Shown: one piece after another, positions 46,605 through 54,752 of the stretch
Layout of the letters: every line of letters starts with the position of its first letter
How positions within the stretch are numbered: the stretch's first letter is position 1
Assembly: GCF_002910915.1 (NCBI RefSeq)
Contig: NZ_NEUF01000079.1
Span: 1-56,380, forward strand
Length of the DNA stretch: 56,380 nt
From: Streptomyces sp. SM10
GTDB taxonomy: Bacteria; Actinomycetota; Actinomycetes; Streptomycetales; Streptomycetaceae
Direction: 5' to 3'
Notes under the pieces: generated by a model
Seen by the model: the letters and a program-made list of their open reading frames with translations, nothing else
What the model was told of the DNA's origin: nothing
The model's database searches: none
Made by a program: the position numbers and the translations under genes

Positions 46605-47276
46605 TCAGAACAGCCGCAGCTTGTCGTCCTCGATGCCGCGCATCGCGTCGTAGTCGAGGACCAGGCAGCCGATCCCGCGGTCCGTCGCCAGCACCCGTGC
46701 CTGCGGCTTGATCTCCTGTGCGGCGAACACGCCCCGCACCGGTGCCAGATGCGGATCGCGGTTGAGCAGCTCCAGATAGCGGGTCAGCTGCTCCACACCG
46801 TCGATGTCACCCCGCCGCTTCAGCTCCACGGCCACCGTCGCGCCGTCGGCGTCCCGGCAGAGGATGTCGACCGGGCCGATCGCGGTCGGGTACTCACGGC
46901 GGATCAGGGTGTAGCCCTCGCCGATCGTCTCGATCCGGTCCGCGAGCAGCTCCTGGAGGTGCGCCTCCACGCCGTCCTTGATCAGCCCCGGGTCGACACC
47001 CAGTTCGTGGGACGAGTCGTGGAGGATCTCCTCCATCGTGATGATCAGTTTCTCGCCCGCTTTGTTCACCACGGTCCAGACGCCCTCGTTCTCGTCGGCG
47101 CCCTCCTTCAGGGTGCACGGCGGGGACATCCAGTTGAGCGGTTTGTACGCCCGGTCGTCGGCGTGGATCGAGACGCTGCCGTCCGCCTTCACCAGGATCA
47201 GACGGGGGGCGGAGGGCAGGTGGGCGGTGAGCCGGCCCGCGTAGTCCACGGAGCAACGGGCGATGACGAGACGCAT
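46605..47276 (-). CDS. nucS: Mismatch-specific endonuclease NucS/EndoMS
   Basis: 223 residues; in actinobacteria NucS cuts mismatched DNA and replaces MutS-MutL. N-terminal domain [17 protein letters not shown]-terminal RecB-type nuclease with [24 protein letters not shown] (metal-binding Asp and the E-x-K) and [12 protein letters not shown]. The last residues DKLRLF fit the beta-clamp-binding tail known for the family. ATG 47276 is the family start. The gene is single and convergent with the NTPase-like gene. Confidence 0.96.
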   Translation of the reverse strand: MRLVIARCSVDYAGRLTAHLPSAPRLILVKADGSVSIHADDRAYKPLNWMSPPCTLKEGADENEGVWTVVNKAGEKLIITMEEILHDSSHELGVDPGLIKDGVEAHLQELLADRIETIGEGYTLIRREYPTAIGPVDILCRDADGATVAVELKRRGDIDGVEQLTRYLELLNRDPHLAPVRGVFAAQEIKPQARVLATDRGIGCLVLDYDAMRGIEDDKLRLF

Positions 47277-47536
47277 GGTCGGCAACGCTACTCGACGACC
47301 GGTGGTCCACGCGATTCCCGCCCTCCTCGCCCGGTACGGCCCTTGACGTATGCCGATCGGGCTTGCCCCTCTTTGCGACCGTTCGTTATTGGCCGGTTGT
47401 GTTCCCAATCTCCTGGTGCGGCCCGGACTGCGCCCTTACCGTGGAAGCAGGAGGTCGCCGCCTGTGTACGCAGCGTCGCCGCCCCGCCTTGCCCGTAAGG
47501 CCCCGGCCACCCGTCGGGGCCGCGAGAGGAGAACCC

Positions 47537-47929
47537 ATGTCGCTCGACGTCTCACCGGCGCTGTTGGAACAGGCCGAGCGAGGCGAGGTCGACGAAGCCG
47601 ACTTCGTCGACTGCGTCCGGACCTCCCTGCCCTACGCATGGGAGATGATCAGCTCGCTGGTGGCCCAGCTGAAGGTCGACGGCGGAGAGTTCGCCGACAA
47701 CCAGACGCCCCCGCCGGACGAGCAGGCACGTGGTCAGCTGCTGCGTGCGCTCGCGAGTGATGCGATACGCGGCGCGCTGCAGCGGCACTTCGGAGTGCGC
47801 CTGGCATTCCAGAACTGTCACCGCATAGCCGTATTCCCGCTGGACGCCTCGGTCGACGAGCGGCTGGCCCGATTCACCTCGGTGAGAGGCCAGTTGCTCA
47901 ACCAGTCGCCCGAACTTCGGGACTGCTGA
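47537..47929 (+). CDS. Conserved Streptomyces protein of unknown function (SCO5389-like)
   Basis: 130 residues, all helical, no membrane segment or Cys motif. Starts MSLDVSPALLEQAERGEVDEADFV, contains SLPYAWEMISSLVAQLK and ends with VRGQLLNQSPELRDC. It resembles the protein that follows nucS in S. coelicolor. ATG 47537 is preceded by GAGGAG. I know no biochemical role. 47277-47536 upstream contains no gene that I can support. Confidence 0.8.
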   Translation: MSLDVSPALLEQAERGEVDEADFVDCVRTSLPYAWEMISSLVAQLKVDGGEFADNQTPPPDEQARGQLLRALASDAIRGALQRHFGVRLAFQNCHRIAVFPLDASVDERLARFTSVRGQLLNQSPELRDC

Positions 47930-48017
47930 ACGCTTCTGCTGCCGCTCCGGGCCGCGGGAGGTGCAACTGGCTCCGGGGCGGCAGCCCCCGCACCACCGCA
48001 CCACCAGCGAGAACGGC

Positions 48018-49049
48018 TCACTCCAGCAACGGCAGCACTTCCGTGCCCAGCCGCTGCACATTCGTCTCCGTCGCCGCGAGATCGCCCGACCCCTCGACCA
48101 TGAGGGCGAAGCGGGTGATGCCCGTGCGCTCCGCCGTGGCCGCCAGCCGGTCCGCGGCGAACCGTGGAGGGCCCACCGGATGCAGGCCGCAGAGGAACTC
48201 CGTGTACGCGACGGGGTCGCGCATCACCCGGTGCCGTCCGTCGACGGTCACATGGGCGTCGAGCCCCTGCCGCAGCCATCCCGGCATCGCCTTCACGAGC
48301 GTCTCGACGGCGTCGGCGGGACGGTCGGCGATCTGGGCCACCCCCGCGGACACATGTGCTACCCGCTCCACGACCTCCGCCGGCTGGCCGGCCTCCCGGG
48401 CCGCCGAACGCCAGAGGGTGACCATGTCGGCCTTCTCCTCGTCGCCGCAATGCATTCCGAGGAGCATCGGCAAACCCTTTCCAGCGGCGAGTTTCACGCT
48501 TTTCGGGGACGTGCACGCGACGACCACCTCAGGACCCGACGGACCGTTCCCGAGGAGCTCGTCGGCCCGGGGCACCACGGCCACCTCGCGGAAGCCGAAA
48601 CGCTCCCCGCGCCCTGCCACCCGGGGCTTGCCGAGCCAGTCCAGCAGGAGGTCCAGCGCCTCGGGGAAGCCCTTCTCGTACGCCTCCAGCCCGCCGCCGA
48701 ACACCTCCAGGTCGACCCAGGGCCCGCCGCGCCCCACCCCGAGGGTGAAGCGGCCGCCGCTGGTCAGGTGCAGCAGCGCGGCCTGCTCGCCGAGCATGAC
48801 CGGGTGCTGGCTCGGCAGCACGCTCACCGCCGTGCCCACCCGGATCCTTCGGGTGCGGCCGAGCAGCAGAGCGGCCAGTGTCGTGGCGGACGGGCAGACC
48901 CCGTACGGCACGAAATGGTGTTCCGCCAGCCAGACGGAATCGAGTCCGGACTCCTCCGCCACCTCCGCGGAGCGGACGGCCCGGTGCAGGGCCTCACCCT
49001 GCCCCTGGCCCGGAAACTGAGCTGCCAGTACGAACGTTCCTACGCGCAT
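48018..49049 (-). CDS. LLM-class (luciferase-like) flavin-dependent oxidoreductase
   Basis: 343 residues in the bacterial luciferase TIM-barrel fold: VRSAEVAEESGLDSVWLAEHHF, RIRVGTAVSVLPSQHPVMLGEQAALL, SGGRFTLGVGRGGP and FGFREV. Such enzymes use FMN or F420 for oxidation of small molecules. The central segment EVVVACTSPKSVKLAAGKGLPMLL (two pieces) is the expected flavin phosphate region. ATG 49049 follows GAGGAGG; an upstream frame start at 49109 is rejected. Substrate not predictable. Confidence 0.9.
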   Translation of the reverse strand: MRVGTFVLAAQFPGQGQGEALHRAVRSAEVAEESGLDSVWLAEHHFVPYGVCPSATTLAALLLGRTRRIRVGTAVSVLPSQHPVMLGEQAALLHLTSGGRFTLGVGRGGPWVDLEVFGGGLEAYEKGFPEALDLLLDWLGKPRVAGRGERFGFREVAVVPRADELLGNGPSGPEVVVACTSPKSVKLAAGKGLPMLLGMHCGDEEKADMVTLWRSAAREAGQPAEVVERVAHVSAGVAQIADRPADAVETLVKAMPGWLRQGLDAHVTVDGRHRVMRDPVAYTEFLCGLHPVGPPRFAADRLAATAERTGITRFALMVEGSGDLAATETNVQRLGTEVLPLLE

Positions 49050-49265
49050 CGCCTTCTGCCTCCTCACGGCCGACGCGGCTGTCCCCCCACTGGCAACAAC
49101 GTCTGACACGTGCCAAAGGCACGGTCCACGGCGAAGTTGTTGCGATTTTCCGGTAACCCACCCGCCCCACCGCCGCTCTCACGTCACTCCCGACACCTGC
49201 CCGCTGCCGATGCCTCTAGGCTGGACGGAACAATCTGCCCGTACCGCCGCCCCGTGAGGTGTCAC

Positions 49266-49595
49266 GTGTCCCCGCGCCGCAACCGCCCCCGAGGCGGCGA
49301 GAGCCCCACCGGCAACGCACCCGACGCGGGGTCGCGGTACGGCGGGGGCGGTGACACGGAGAGCTGGCAGGGCGAGGAGTGGTCGGTGCGCCCGGTGAGT
49401 GGCGCGAGCGCGGCCGGCAAGCGCTACCGCTGCCCGGGCTGCGACCAGGAGATCCCGTCCGGTGTCCCGCACCTCGTCGCCTGGCCCGAGTTCGGCGGGA
49501 TCGACGACCGCAGGCACTGGCACAAGGCCTGCTGGAACGCGAAGGACCGCCGCACCACACGGGTGCAGCGGTCCAGGAACGCTCCGCGGTACTGA
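49266..49595 (+). CDS. Small zinc-finger-like protein
   Basis: 109 residues. The first 50 residues are disordered, rich in Gly/Arg/Ser. The C-terminal part has RYRCPGCDQEIPSGVPHLVAW, then RRHWHKACWN: a CxxC...HxxCW arrangement that could bind one zinc (treble clef). Similar genes are often labelled ATP/GTP-binding protein in Streptomyces genomes, but no P-loop exists here. GTG 49266 is preceded by GAGGTG. Confidence 0.75.
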   Translation: MSPRRNRPRGGESPTGNAPDAGSRYGGGGDTESWQGEEWSVRPVSGASAAGKRYRCPGCDQEIPSGVPHLVAWPEFGGIDDRRHWHKACWNAKDRRTTRVQRSRNAPRY

Positions 49596-49604
49596 GCGGC
49601 CGGC

Positions 49605-50483
49605 TCACACGTCCCGGCGGTCCAGCGACGCCAGGGCGGCGGCCATGACCACCGCGGTCACGCCGAGAATGATCCACAGCGGTTCCCAGCCGGTCGGCCC
49701 GGACGTGGTGACCGACGCGTCGTACATCGCGCCGAGCTGGTTGGGGATCGAGTACTCGAAGAGCGCCTGCTGCACGGAGGAGAGCGTCGGCGAGAACATG
49801 AACATCGCGAGGACCAGCGGGAGCAACACCACCGCGATCATGATCGTGATGGCGCCCGCCGAGTGCCGGACGATCGTGCCGAGCGCGAGCGAGAGCAGCC
49901 CGAGCGTCGCGACGTAGAGGCCGACCCCCACCGTGGAGCGCACCCAGGCGGCCCCGTCGGCCGTGGCGCCGTCCAGCATGGCCGTCTGCAGGACACCGAC
50001 GACCCCGGCGGTCACCGTGGTGATCGTGAAGGCGAGCAGGAAGAAGACGACCGACTTCGCGATCAGCATCCGTGCCCGGCTCGGGCACGCGGTCAGCGTC
50101 GTACGGATCATTCCGGTGCCGTACTCGGACGCGATGGTCAGCACGCCGAGGGTCATCACACAGATCGAGCCCAGCAGCACGCCGAAGAAACCGAGGCTGA
50201 GGACGGGGGTCCCGTCGAGGTTCGCGTCCGACACGCTCACGGCGAACGCGGTGAGCAGACCGATGCCGACCAGCAGCACGATCATCACGCCCAGTGTCCA
50301 CATCGTGGAGCGCACGGAGCGGATCTTCGTCCACTCGGAGGCGATCGCGTCACCGAGGCCGGGGGTGCGCACCGGGATCGGCGAGGAGTACAGGCCCGAC
50401 TGCCCGCCCCAGCCCTGCTGCGGCTGGTGGTGCGGGGGCTGCTGGTGCGCCTGCGTCTGCGGGGGCGGCGGAGGCATCGTCAT
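49605..50483 (-). CDS. ABC exporter permease, module 1
   Basis: 292 residues. A Pro/Gln/His-rich cytoplasmic N-terminus (about 1-40) precedes DAIASEWTKIRSVRSTMWTLG and six membrane helices of the ABC-2 type, with TIASEYGTGMIRTTLTACPSR in the loop before the third helix. The ATG overlaps the stop of the paired ATPase (ATGA). Family members transport bacitracin-like peptides, lantibiotics or unknown compounds. Substrate not known. Confidence 0.9.
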   Translation of the reverse strand: MTMPPPPPQTQAHQQPPHHQPQQGWGGQSGLYSSPIPVRTPGLGDAIASEWTKIRSVRSTMWTLGVMIVLLVGIGLLTAFAVSVSDANLDGTPVLSLGFFGVLLGSICVMTLGVLTIASEYGTGMIRTTLTACPSRARMLIAKSVVFFLLAFTITTVTAGVVGVLQTAMLDGATADGAAWVRSTVGVGLYVATLGLLSLALGTIVRHSAGAITIMIAVVLLPLVLAMFMFSPTLSSVQQALFEYSIPNQLGAMYDASVTTSGPTGWEPLWIILGVTAVVMAAALASLDRRDV

Positions 50484-51616
50484 CGGGAGTCCTCGCTGGT
50501 CTTGCGCTCGGTGCGGTCCACGGGTGCGGGTGCGGGTGCGTCGGCGTACGGGTTCTGTCCCGGGGGCGGCGGGGCGTACCAGCCCTGCTGCGGGACCTCG
50601 GAGGGCGGCTGCGGCGCGTAGCCGGGCTGCCCGGGGGCCGCCTCGTAGCCGGGCTCTCCGTAGCCGGGCGGCGGCAGCTGGAGCCCCGCCTTGGCGTCCG
50701 CCGTCGAGCGGTAGTCCACGGCGCCCTGCGTCATCCGCATGTACGCCTCCTCCAGGGAGGCCTGGTGCGGCGAGAGCTCCCACAGCCGGACGTCCGACTC
50801 GTGCGCCAGGTCGCTGATCCGGGGCAGCCCGAGCCCGGTGACGCGCAGCGCGCCGTCCGGCTCCGGCATGACCCGGCCGCCCGCCTCCGTCAGCGAGGCC
50901 GTCAGCTTCTCCCGCACTTCAGGGCCGTCGGCCGCCACCCGTACACGGGCGAAGTCGGCGGAGTTGGCCGAGATGAAGTCGGTGACGCTCATGTCGGAGA
51001 GCAGCTGTCCGCGGCCGATCACGATCAGATGATCGGCGGTCAGCGCCATCTCGCTCATCAGGTGGCTGGAGACGAAGACCGTGCGCCCCTCGGAGGCCAG
51101 CTGCTTCATCAGGTTGCGGACCCAGAGGATGCCCTCGGGGTCCAGCCCGTTGACCGGCTCGTCGAAGAGCAGCACCTGCGGGTCGCCGAGGAGCGCCGCC
51201 GCGATGCCGAGCCGCTGGCCCATGCCGAGGGAGAAGCCCTTGGACCGCTTCCTCGCGACGTCCTGCAGTCCGACGACGCCCAGGACCTCGTCCACCCGCG
51301 CCGCCGGGATGCCGGCGAGCTGAGCCAGGCACAGGAGGTGGTTGCGGGCGCTGCGCCCGCCGTGCACGGCCTTCGCGTCGAGCAGCGCCCCCACCTGGCG
51401 CGGTGCGTTGGGAAGGCTCCGGAAGGCGTGCCCGCCGATCGTCACGTGACCCGACGTCGGCCGGTCCAGGCCGAGCATCATGCGCATGGTGGTGGACTTG
51501 CCCGACCCGTTGGGACCGAGGAACCCCGTGACGGCACCGGGCCGCACCTGGAAGGAAAGGTTGTGCACGGCCGTCTTCGCGCCGTAGCGCTTGGTCAGGC
51601 CGACTGCCTCGATCAT
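50480..51616 (-). CDS. ABC exporter ATP-binding protein, module 1
   Basis: 378 residues. Walker A GFLGPNGSGKSTTMRMM (about 31-47), signature with the variant FSLGMGQRLGIA in place of LSGGQ, Walker B VLLFDEPVNGLDPEG and switch His in SSHLMSEMAL. The C-terminal extension (about 310-378) is Pro/Gly/Tyr-rich (PPPGYGEPGYE) and unusual for an ABC ATPase. It is 57% or more alike by eye with the ATPase of module 2, indicating a tandem duplication. The reading direction is leftward, with the permease overlapping. Confidence 0.92.
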   Translation of the reverse strand: MIEAVGLTKRYGAKTAVHNLSFQVRPGAVTGFLGPNGSGKSTTMRMMLGLDRPTSGHVTIGGHAFRSLPNAPRQVGALLDAKAVHGGRSARNHLLCLAQLAGIPAARVDEVLGVVGLQDVARKRSKGFSLGMGQRLGIAAALLGDPQVLLFDEPVNGLDPEGILWVRNLMKQLASEGRTVFVSSHLMSEMALTADHLIVIGRGQLLSDMSVTDFISANSADFARVRVAADGPEVREKLTASLTEAGGRVMPEPDGALRVTGLGLPRISDLAHESDVRLWELSPHQASLEEAYMRMTQGAVDYRSTADAKAGLQLPPPGYGEPGYEAAPGQPGYAPQPPSEVPQQGWYAPPPPGQNPYADAPAPAPVDRTERKTSEDSR

Positions 51617-51753
51617 TCTCCAGCCCCATCGACTTATCTGTCGTCGGGGCCCAGGCCTCAGGCCGCACGCCCCCCGTAAGAGTTAGGAGGATAACCAGCC
51701 CCGGGCGGTTCCGGCCAAGCCGTCGTCCGGAGCGTCGCCGTGCCAAGGGCCGC

Positions 51754-52533
51754 TCAGGCGTCCCGCTTCTTCAGTACGAGGTAGCCGCCGATCAGGGCCG
51801 CCGCCACCCACAGCACCATGATCCCGAGCCCCGCCCAGGGCCCGTACGGTGCCGGGTCGCTGTTCAGGGCGTCCGGGACCACCTGCATGATCTTGGAGCC
51901 GGCCTGGTCGGGGAAGTAGCGGGCCACGCTCTTGGCGCCGGGGACCGCCGAGAGGATCTGCGAGACGAGGAAGAAGAACGGCATCAGGATGCCGAGCGAC
52001 AGCATGGAACTGCGCAGCATCGTGGCCACGGCCATGGAGAAGACCGCGATCAGGCCCATGTAGATGCCGCCGCCGAAGACCGCGCGCAGCACGTTCTCCG
52101 CGCCGATGTCCGTGCCGCGGTCTCCGAGCATCGCCTGGCTGAGGAAGAAGGTCACGAAGCTGGTGGCGAGCCCGACCAGCAGGGCGAGGACACCCGCCAC
52201 CGCGATCTTGCTGAAGAGGAACGACCCGCGCTGCGGCACGGCCGCCAGCGAGGTGCGGATCATCCCGGAGCTGTACTCCGTACCCACGACCAGGACACCG
52301 AAGACGACCATCGCCAGCTGTCCGAGGACCATCCCGGAGAAGCTCACGAACGTCGGGTCGAAGGTGGCCTGCTCGGCGGCGGAGAGATCGTCGAACTGGC
52401 TGTTGAGCAGGGCGCTCAGCGCCGCGCCCATGGCGACGGTGACGACGAACGCGCAGATCAGCGTCCAGGTGGTCGAGGAGACCGTACGGATCTTGGTCCA
52501 CTCGGAATTCAGGACCGCGGGTACCGATGCCAT
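51754..52533 (-). CDS. ABC exporter permease, module 2
   Basis: 259 residues, six membrane helices, beginning MASVPAVLNSEWTKIRTVSST, which parallels module 1. VVGTEYSSGMIRTSLAAVPQR is the equivalent loop. ATG 52533 lies 10 nt after AAGGAGG; a GTG overlapping the ATPase stop is too close to the ribosome site. The C-terminus ends LVLKKRDA. It lacks the Pro/Gln-rich N-terminus of module 1. Confidence 0.9.
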   Translation of the reverse strand: MASVPAVLNSEWTKIRTVSSTTWTLICAFVVTVAMGAALSALLNSQFDDLSAAEQATFDPTFVSFSGMVLGQLAMVVFGVLVVGTEYSSGMIRTSLAAVPQRGSFLFSKIAVAGVLALLVGLATSFVTFFLSQAMLGDRGTDIGAENVLRAVFGGGIYMGLIAVFSMAVATMLRSSMLSLGILMPFFFLVSQILSAVPGAKSVARYFPDQAGSKIMQVVPDALNSDPAPYGPWAGLGIMVLWVAAALIGGYLVLKKRDA

Positions 52534-52538
52534 CGCCG

Positions 52539-53549
52539 TCACACCTCCTTCGCGCCGTCGCCGGCCGCCCGGCCGGCGGTCTGCTGCTGGTTCCATCCGT
52601 CGCCCCAGTGCGGGCCCACCGGCGGTGGCGGGGCGCCGTCGCGATCGGAGTGGGCGTGGTACTCCACGGAGCCCGCGGTCATCTGCATGAAGGCCTCCTC
52701 CAGCGAGGCCCGCTGGGAACTGAGCTCGTGCAGGACGATCCCGTGGTGGCCGGCGAGCTCGCCGAGCCGCTCGGGGGCCTCGCCGTCGATCTCCAGCGTG
52801 CCGTTGCCCGACTCGACGGCGACGACCCCCTCCGCGTGCAGCAGATCGCGCAGGCGCTCCTGCTCCGGGGAGCGCATCCGCACGAAGCTGCGGGAGTTCT
52901 CGTGGATGAAGTCGGCCATCGACGTGTCCGCCAGCAGCTTCCCCTGCCCGATGACGATCAGATGATCGGCTGTCAGGGCCATTTCACTCATGAGGTGCGA
53001 GGAGACGAAGATCGTCCGGCCTTCCGCCGCGAGGGTCTTCATCAGATTCCGGATCCAGTGAATTCCCTCCGGGTCCAGACCGTTGACGGGTTCGTCGAAC
53101 ATCAGGATCTCGGGGTCGCCGAGGAGCGCCGCCGCGATTCCCAGCCGCTGCCCCATGCCGAGGGAGAAACCCTTGGACTTCTTCTTCGCCACCGCGCTCA
53201 GACCGACCGTGTCGAGCACGTGGGAGACCCGGCTCGCCGGGATGCGGTTGCTCTGGGCGAGGCAGAGGAGGTTGTTGTACGCGCTGCGGCCGCCGTGCAT
53301 CGACTTCGCGTCGAGCAGCGCCCCGATGTGCTTCAGCGGCTCCTGGAGCTCGCGGTAGTGACGGCCGTCGATGCGCACCGTGCCGCTGGTCGGGTTGTCG
53401 AGGTCGAGCATCATCCGCATCGTCGTGGACTTGCCCGCCCCGTTCGGGCCGAGGAACCCCGTCACCATGCCGGGCCTGACTTGGCATGAGAGATGGTCGA
53501 CGGCAACCTTGTTGCCGAAGCGTTTGGTGAGGCCGTCGAGCTCGATCAT
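52539..53549 (-). CDS. ABC exporter ATP-binding protein, module 2
   Basis: 336 residues. Walker A GFLGPNGAGKSTTMRMM, signature FSLGMGQRLGIA, Walker B ILMFDEPVNGLDPEG and switch His SSHLMSEMAL. The C-terminal tail is short (GPHWGDGWNQQQTAG). It is upstream of its permease by 5 bp. It is probably the ancestral copy because the motif order and length are typical; module 1 extends the C-terminus. Confidence 0.92.
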   Translation of the reverse strand: MIELDGLTKRFGNKVAVDHLSCQVRPGMVTGFLGPNGAGKSTTMRMMLDLDNPTSGTVRIDGRHYRELQEPLKHIGALLDAKSMHGGRSAYNNLLCLAQSNRIPASRVSHVLDTVGLSAVAKKKSKGFSLGMGQRLGIAAALLGDPEILMFDEPVNGLDPEGIHWIRNLMKTLAAEGRTIFVSSHLMSEMALTADHLIVIGQGKLLADTSMADFIHENSRSFVRMRSPEQERLRDLLHAEGVVAVESGNGTLEIDGEAPERLGELAGHHGIVLHELSSQRASLEEAFMQMTAGSVEYHAHSDRDGAPPPPVGPHWGDGWNQQQTAGRAAGDGAKEV

Positions 53550-53569
53550 GCGTTCACGCTAGAACGGCC

Positions 53570-53608
53570 GCGCGCCCGGCGCCACCACAAAGGCGAAACC
53601 GGGCGCGC
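53570..53608 (-). terminator. Hairpin between filP and the ABC modules
   Basis: GCGCGCCCGG (53570-53579) pairs with CCGGGCGCGC (53599-53608), 10 bp; it likely ends filP transcription before the leftward ABC genes. Confidence 0.65.
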
Positions 53609-53638
53609 AAAAGGTACTGCTGAGGTACGTGCCGTGGG

Positions 53639-54577
53639 TCAGCGGGTCTGCTGGGCGGGGACCCCGCGGGTGGCGGAATCGTCCTCGACCGGGGAGCCGG
53701 CGGCGGCGACCGCGGCGCCCGTCAGCGTCGCCAGCATCTCGCGGACGTTGGTCAGCTGGGCGTTGATCGAGTCGCGGCGGTTGGTGAGCGCCGCCAGCTC
53801 GCGCTCCGACTCGCTGCGGATCCGGTCGGCCTTGGCGTTCGCGTCCGCCACGATGTCCTCGGCCTGGCGCTGGGCCGTCTCCACCGTCTGGCGGGCCCGG
53901 CGCTCGGCGTCCGTACGGAGCTTCTCGGCCTCCAGACGGAGCTGCTCCGCGCGGTGCTCGATCTCGGCGAGGCGCTTCTCGGCCTTCGCCTGACGGGACG
54001 CGAGGTCGCGCTCCGACTGCTCACGGCGCTTGGCGAGGTTCGTCTCGAAGTCCGCGGCGGCCTGGGCGGCCTTGGCGCGGGTCTCCTCGAAGAGGGCGTC
54101 CGCCTCCTCGCGCTTCTGCTGGGCGTCCTTCTGGGCGTCGGAGCGGAGCGTGCTCGCCTCGCCCTTCGCCTTCTCGACGATACGGACGCCCTCGTCCTCG
54201 GCCTTCGACTTGCGCTCGGCGGCGAACGTCTCCGCGTCGTTGCGCACCTGCTGGGCGGCCGACTCGGCCAGCTCGCGGTGCTGCTCGGCCGCGCGGCGGG
54301 CCTCCTCGCGCAGGTCCTTCGCCTCCTCCTCGGCGAGGCGGAGGATCTTCTCGACGCGCGCACCGAGACCGGCGTACGACGGCTCGGCGTCGTTGACCTG
54401 GGCCTGGGCGTTCTGCGTCTCGAGGTGGAGCTCCTCGATGCGCTTTTCCAGAGAGGTGATACGGGCAAGAGCACTGTCACGGTCGGCGACGAGTTTGGTA
54501 ATGCGGTCGTCCACCTGACCGCGGTCGTATCCACGTCGCACGAGCTCGAAGCCGAAGGGGGAGGAAGGGTCGCTCAT
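53639..54577 (-). CDS. filP: FilP-like coiled-coil cytoskeletal protein
   Basis: 312 residues. Short N-terminal region FGFELVRRGYDRGQVDDRI resembles DivIVA-type leaders, then an almost continuous coiled coil rich in Ala/Glu/Arg (about 35-285), ending with ESERELAALTNRRDSINAQL and a Ala-rich tail. FilP of Streptomyces assembles into filaments near the hyphal tip, giving stiffness and supporting DivIVA-driven tip growth. It stands between the ABC genes and scy as in S. coelicolor (SCO5396/SCO5397). ATG 54577 follows AGGA. Confidence 0.9.
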   Translation of the reverse strand: MSDPSSPFGFELVRRGYDRGQVDDRITKLVADRDSALARITSLEKRIEELHLETQNAQAQVNDAEPSYAGLGARVEKILRLAEEEAKDLREEARRAAEQHRELAESAAQQVRNDAETFAAERKSKAEDEGVRIVEKAKGEASTLRSDAQKDAQQKREEADALFEETRAKAAQAAADFETNLAKRREQSERDLASRQAKAEKRLAEIEHRAEQLRLEAEKLRTDAERRARQTVETAQRQAEDIVADANAKADRIRSESERELAALTNRRDSINAQLTNVREMLATLTGAAVAAAGSPVEDDSATRGVPAQQTR

Positions 54578-54617
54578 GGGGTTCCTGTCGAATGAGACCG
54601 GTGAGGTGTTAGAGGGA

Positions 54618-54644
54618 ATCCTAGGGGCCTGGGCGGCGTGTCAA
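54618..54644 (-). promoter_or_regulatory. Possible filP promoter
   Basis: On the minus strand TTGACA (54644-54639) and TAGGAT (54623-54618) with a 15-bp spacer (short), 41 bp before the filP start, in a scy-filP gap of 175 bp. Confidence 0.45.
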
Positions 54645-54752
54645 CGTGAAGATGCCGCTTTGGTATGGAGAATGACACCCCTTTTGAGTGGCTGACCTCC
54701 GGAGTGCTTGCGACCCGAAGGCTTGAATGTTCATGGCGAAGTACGTGACCGG

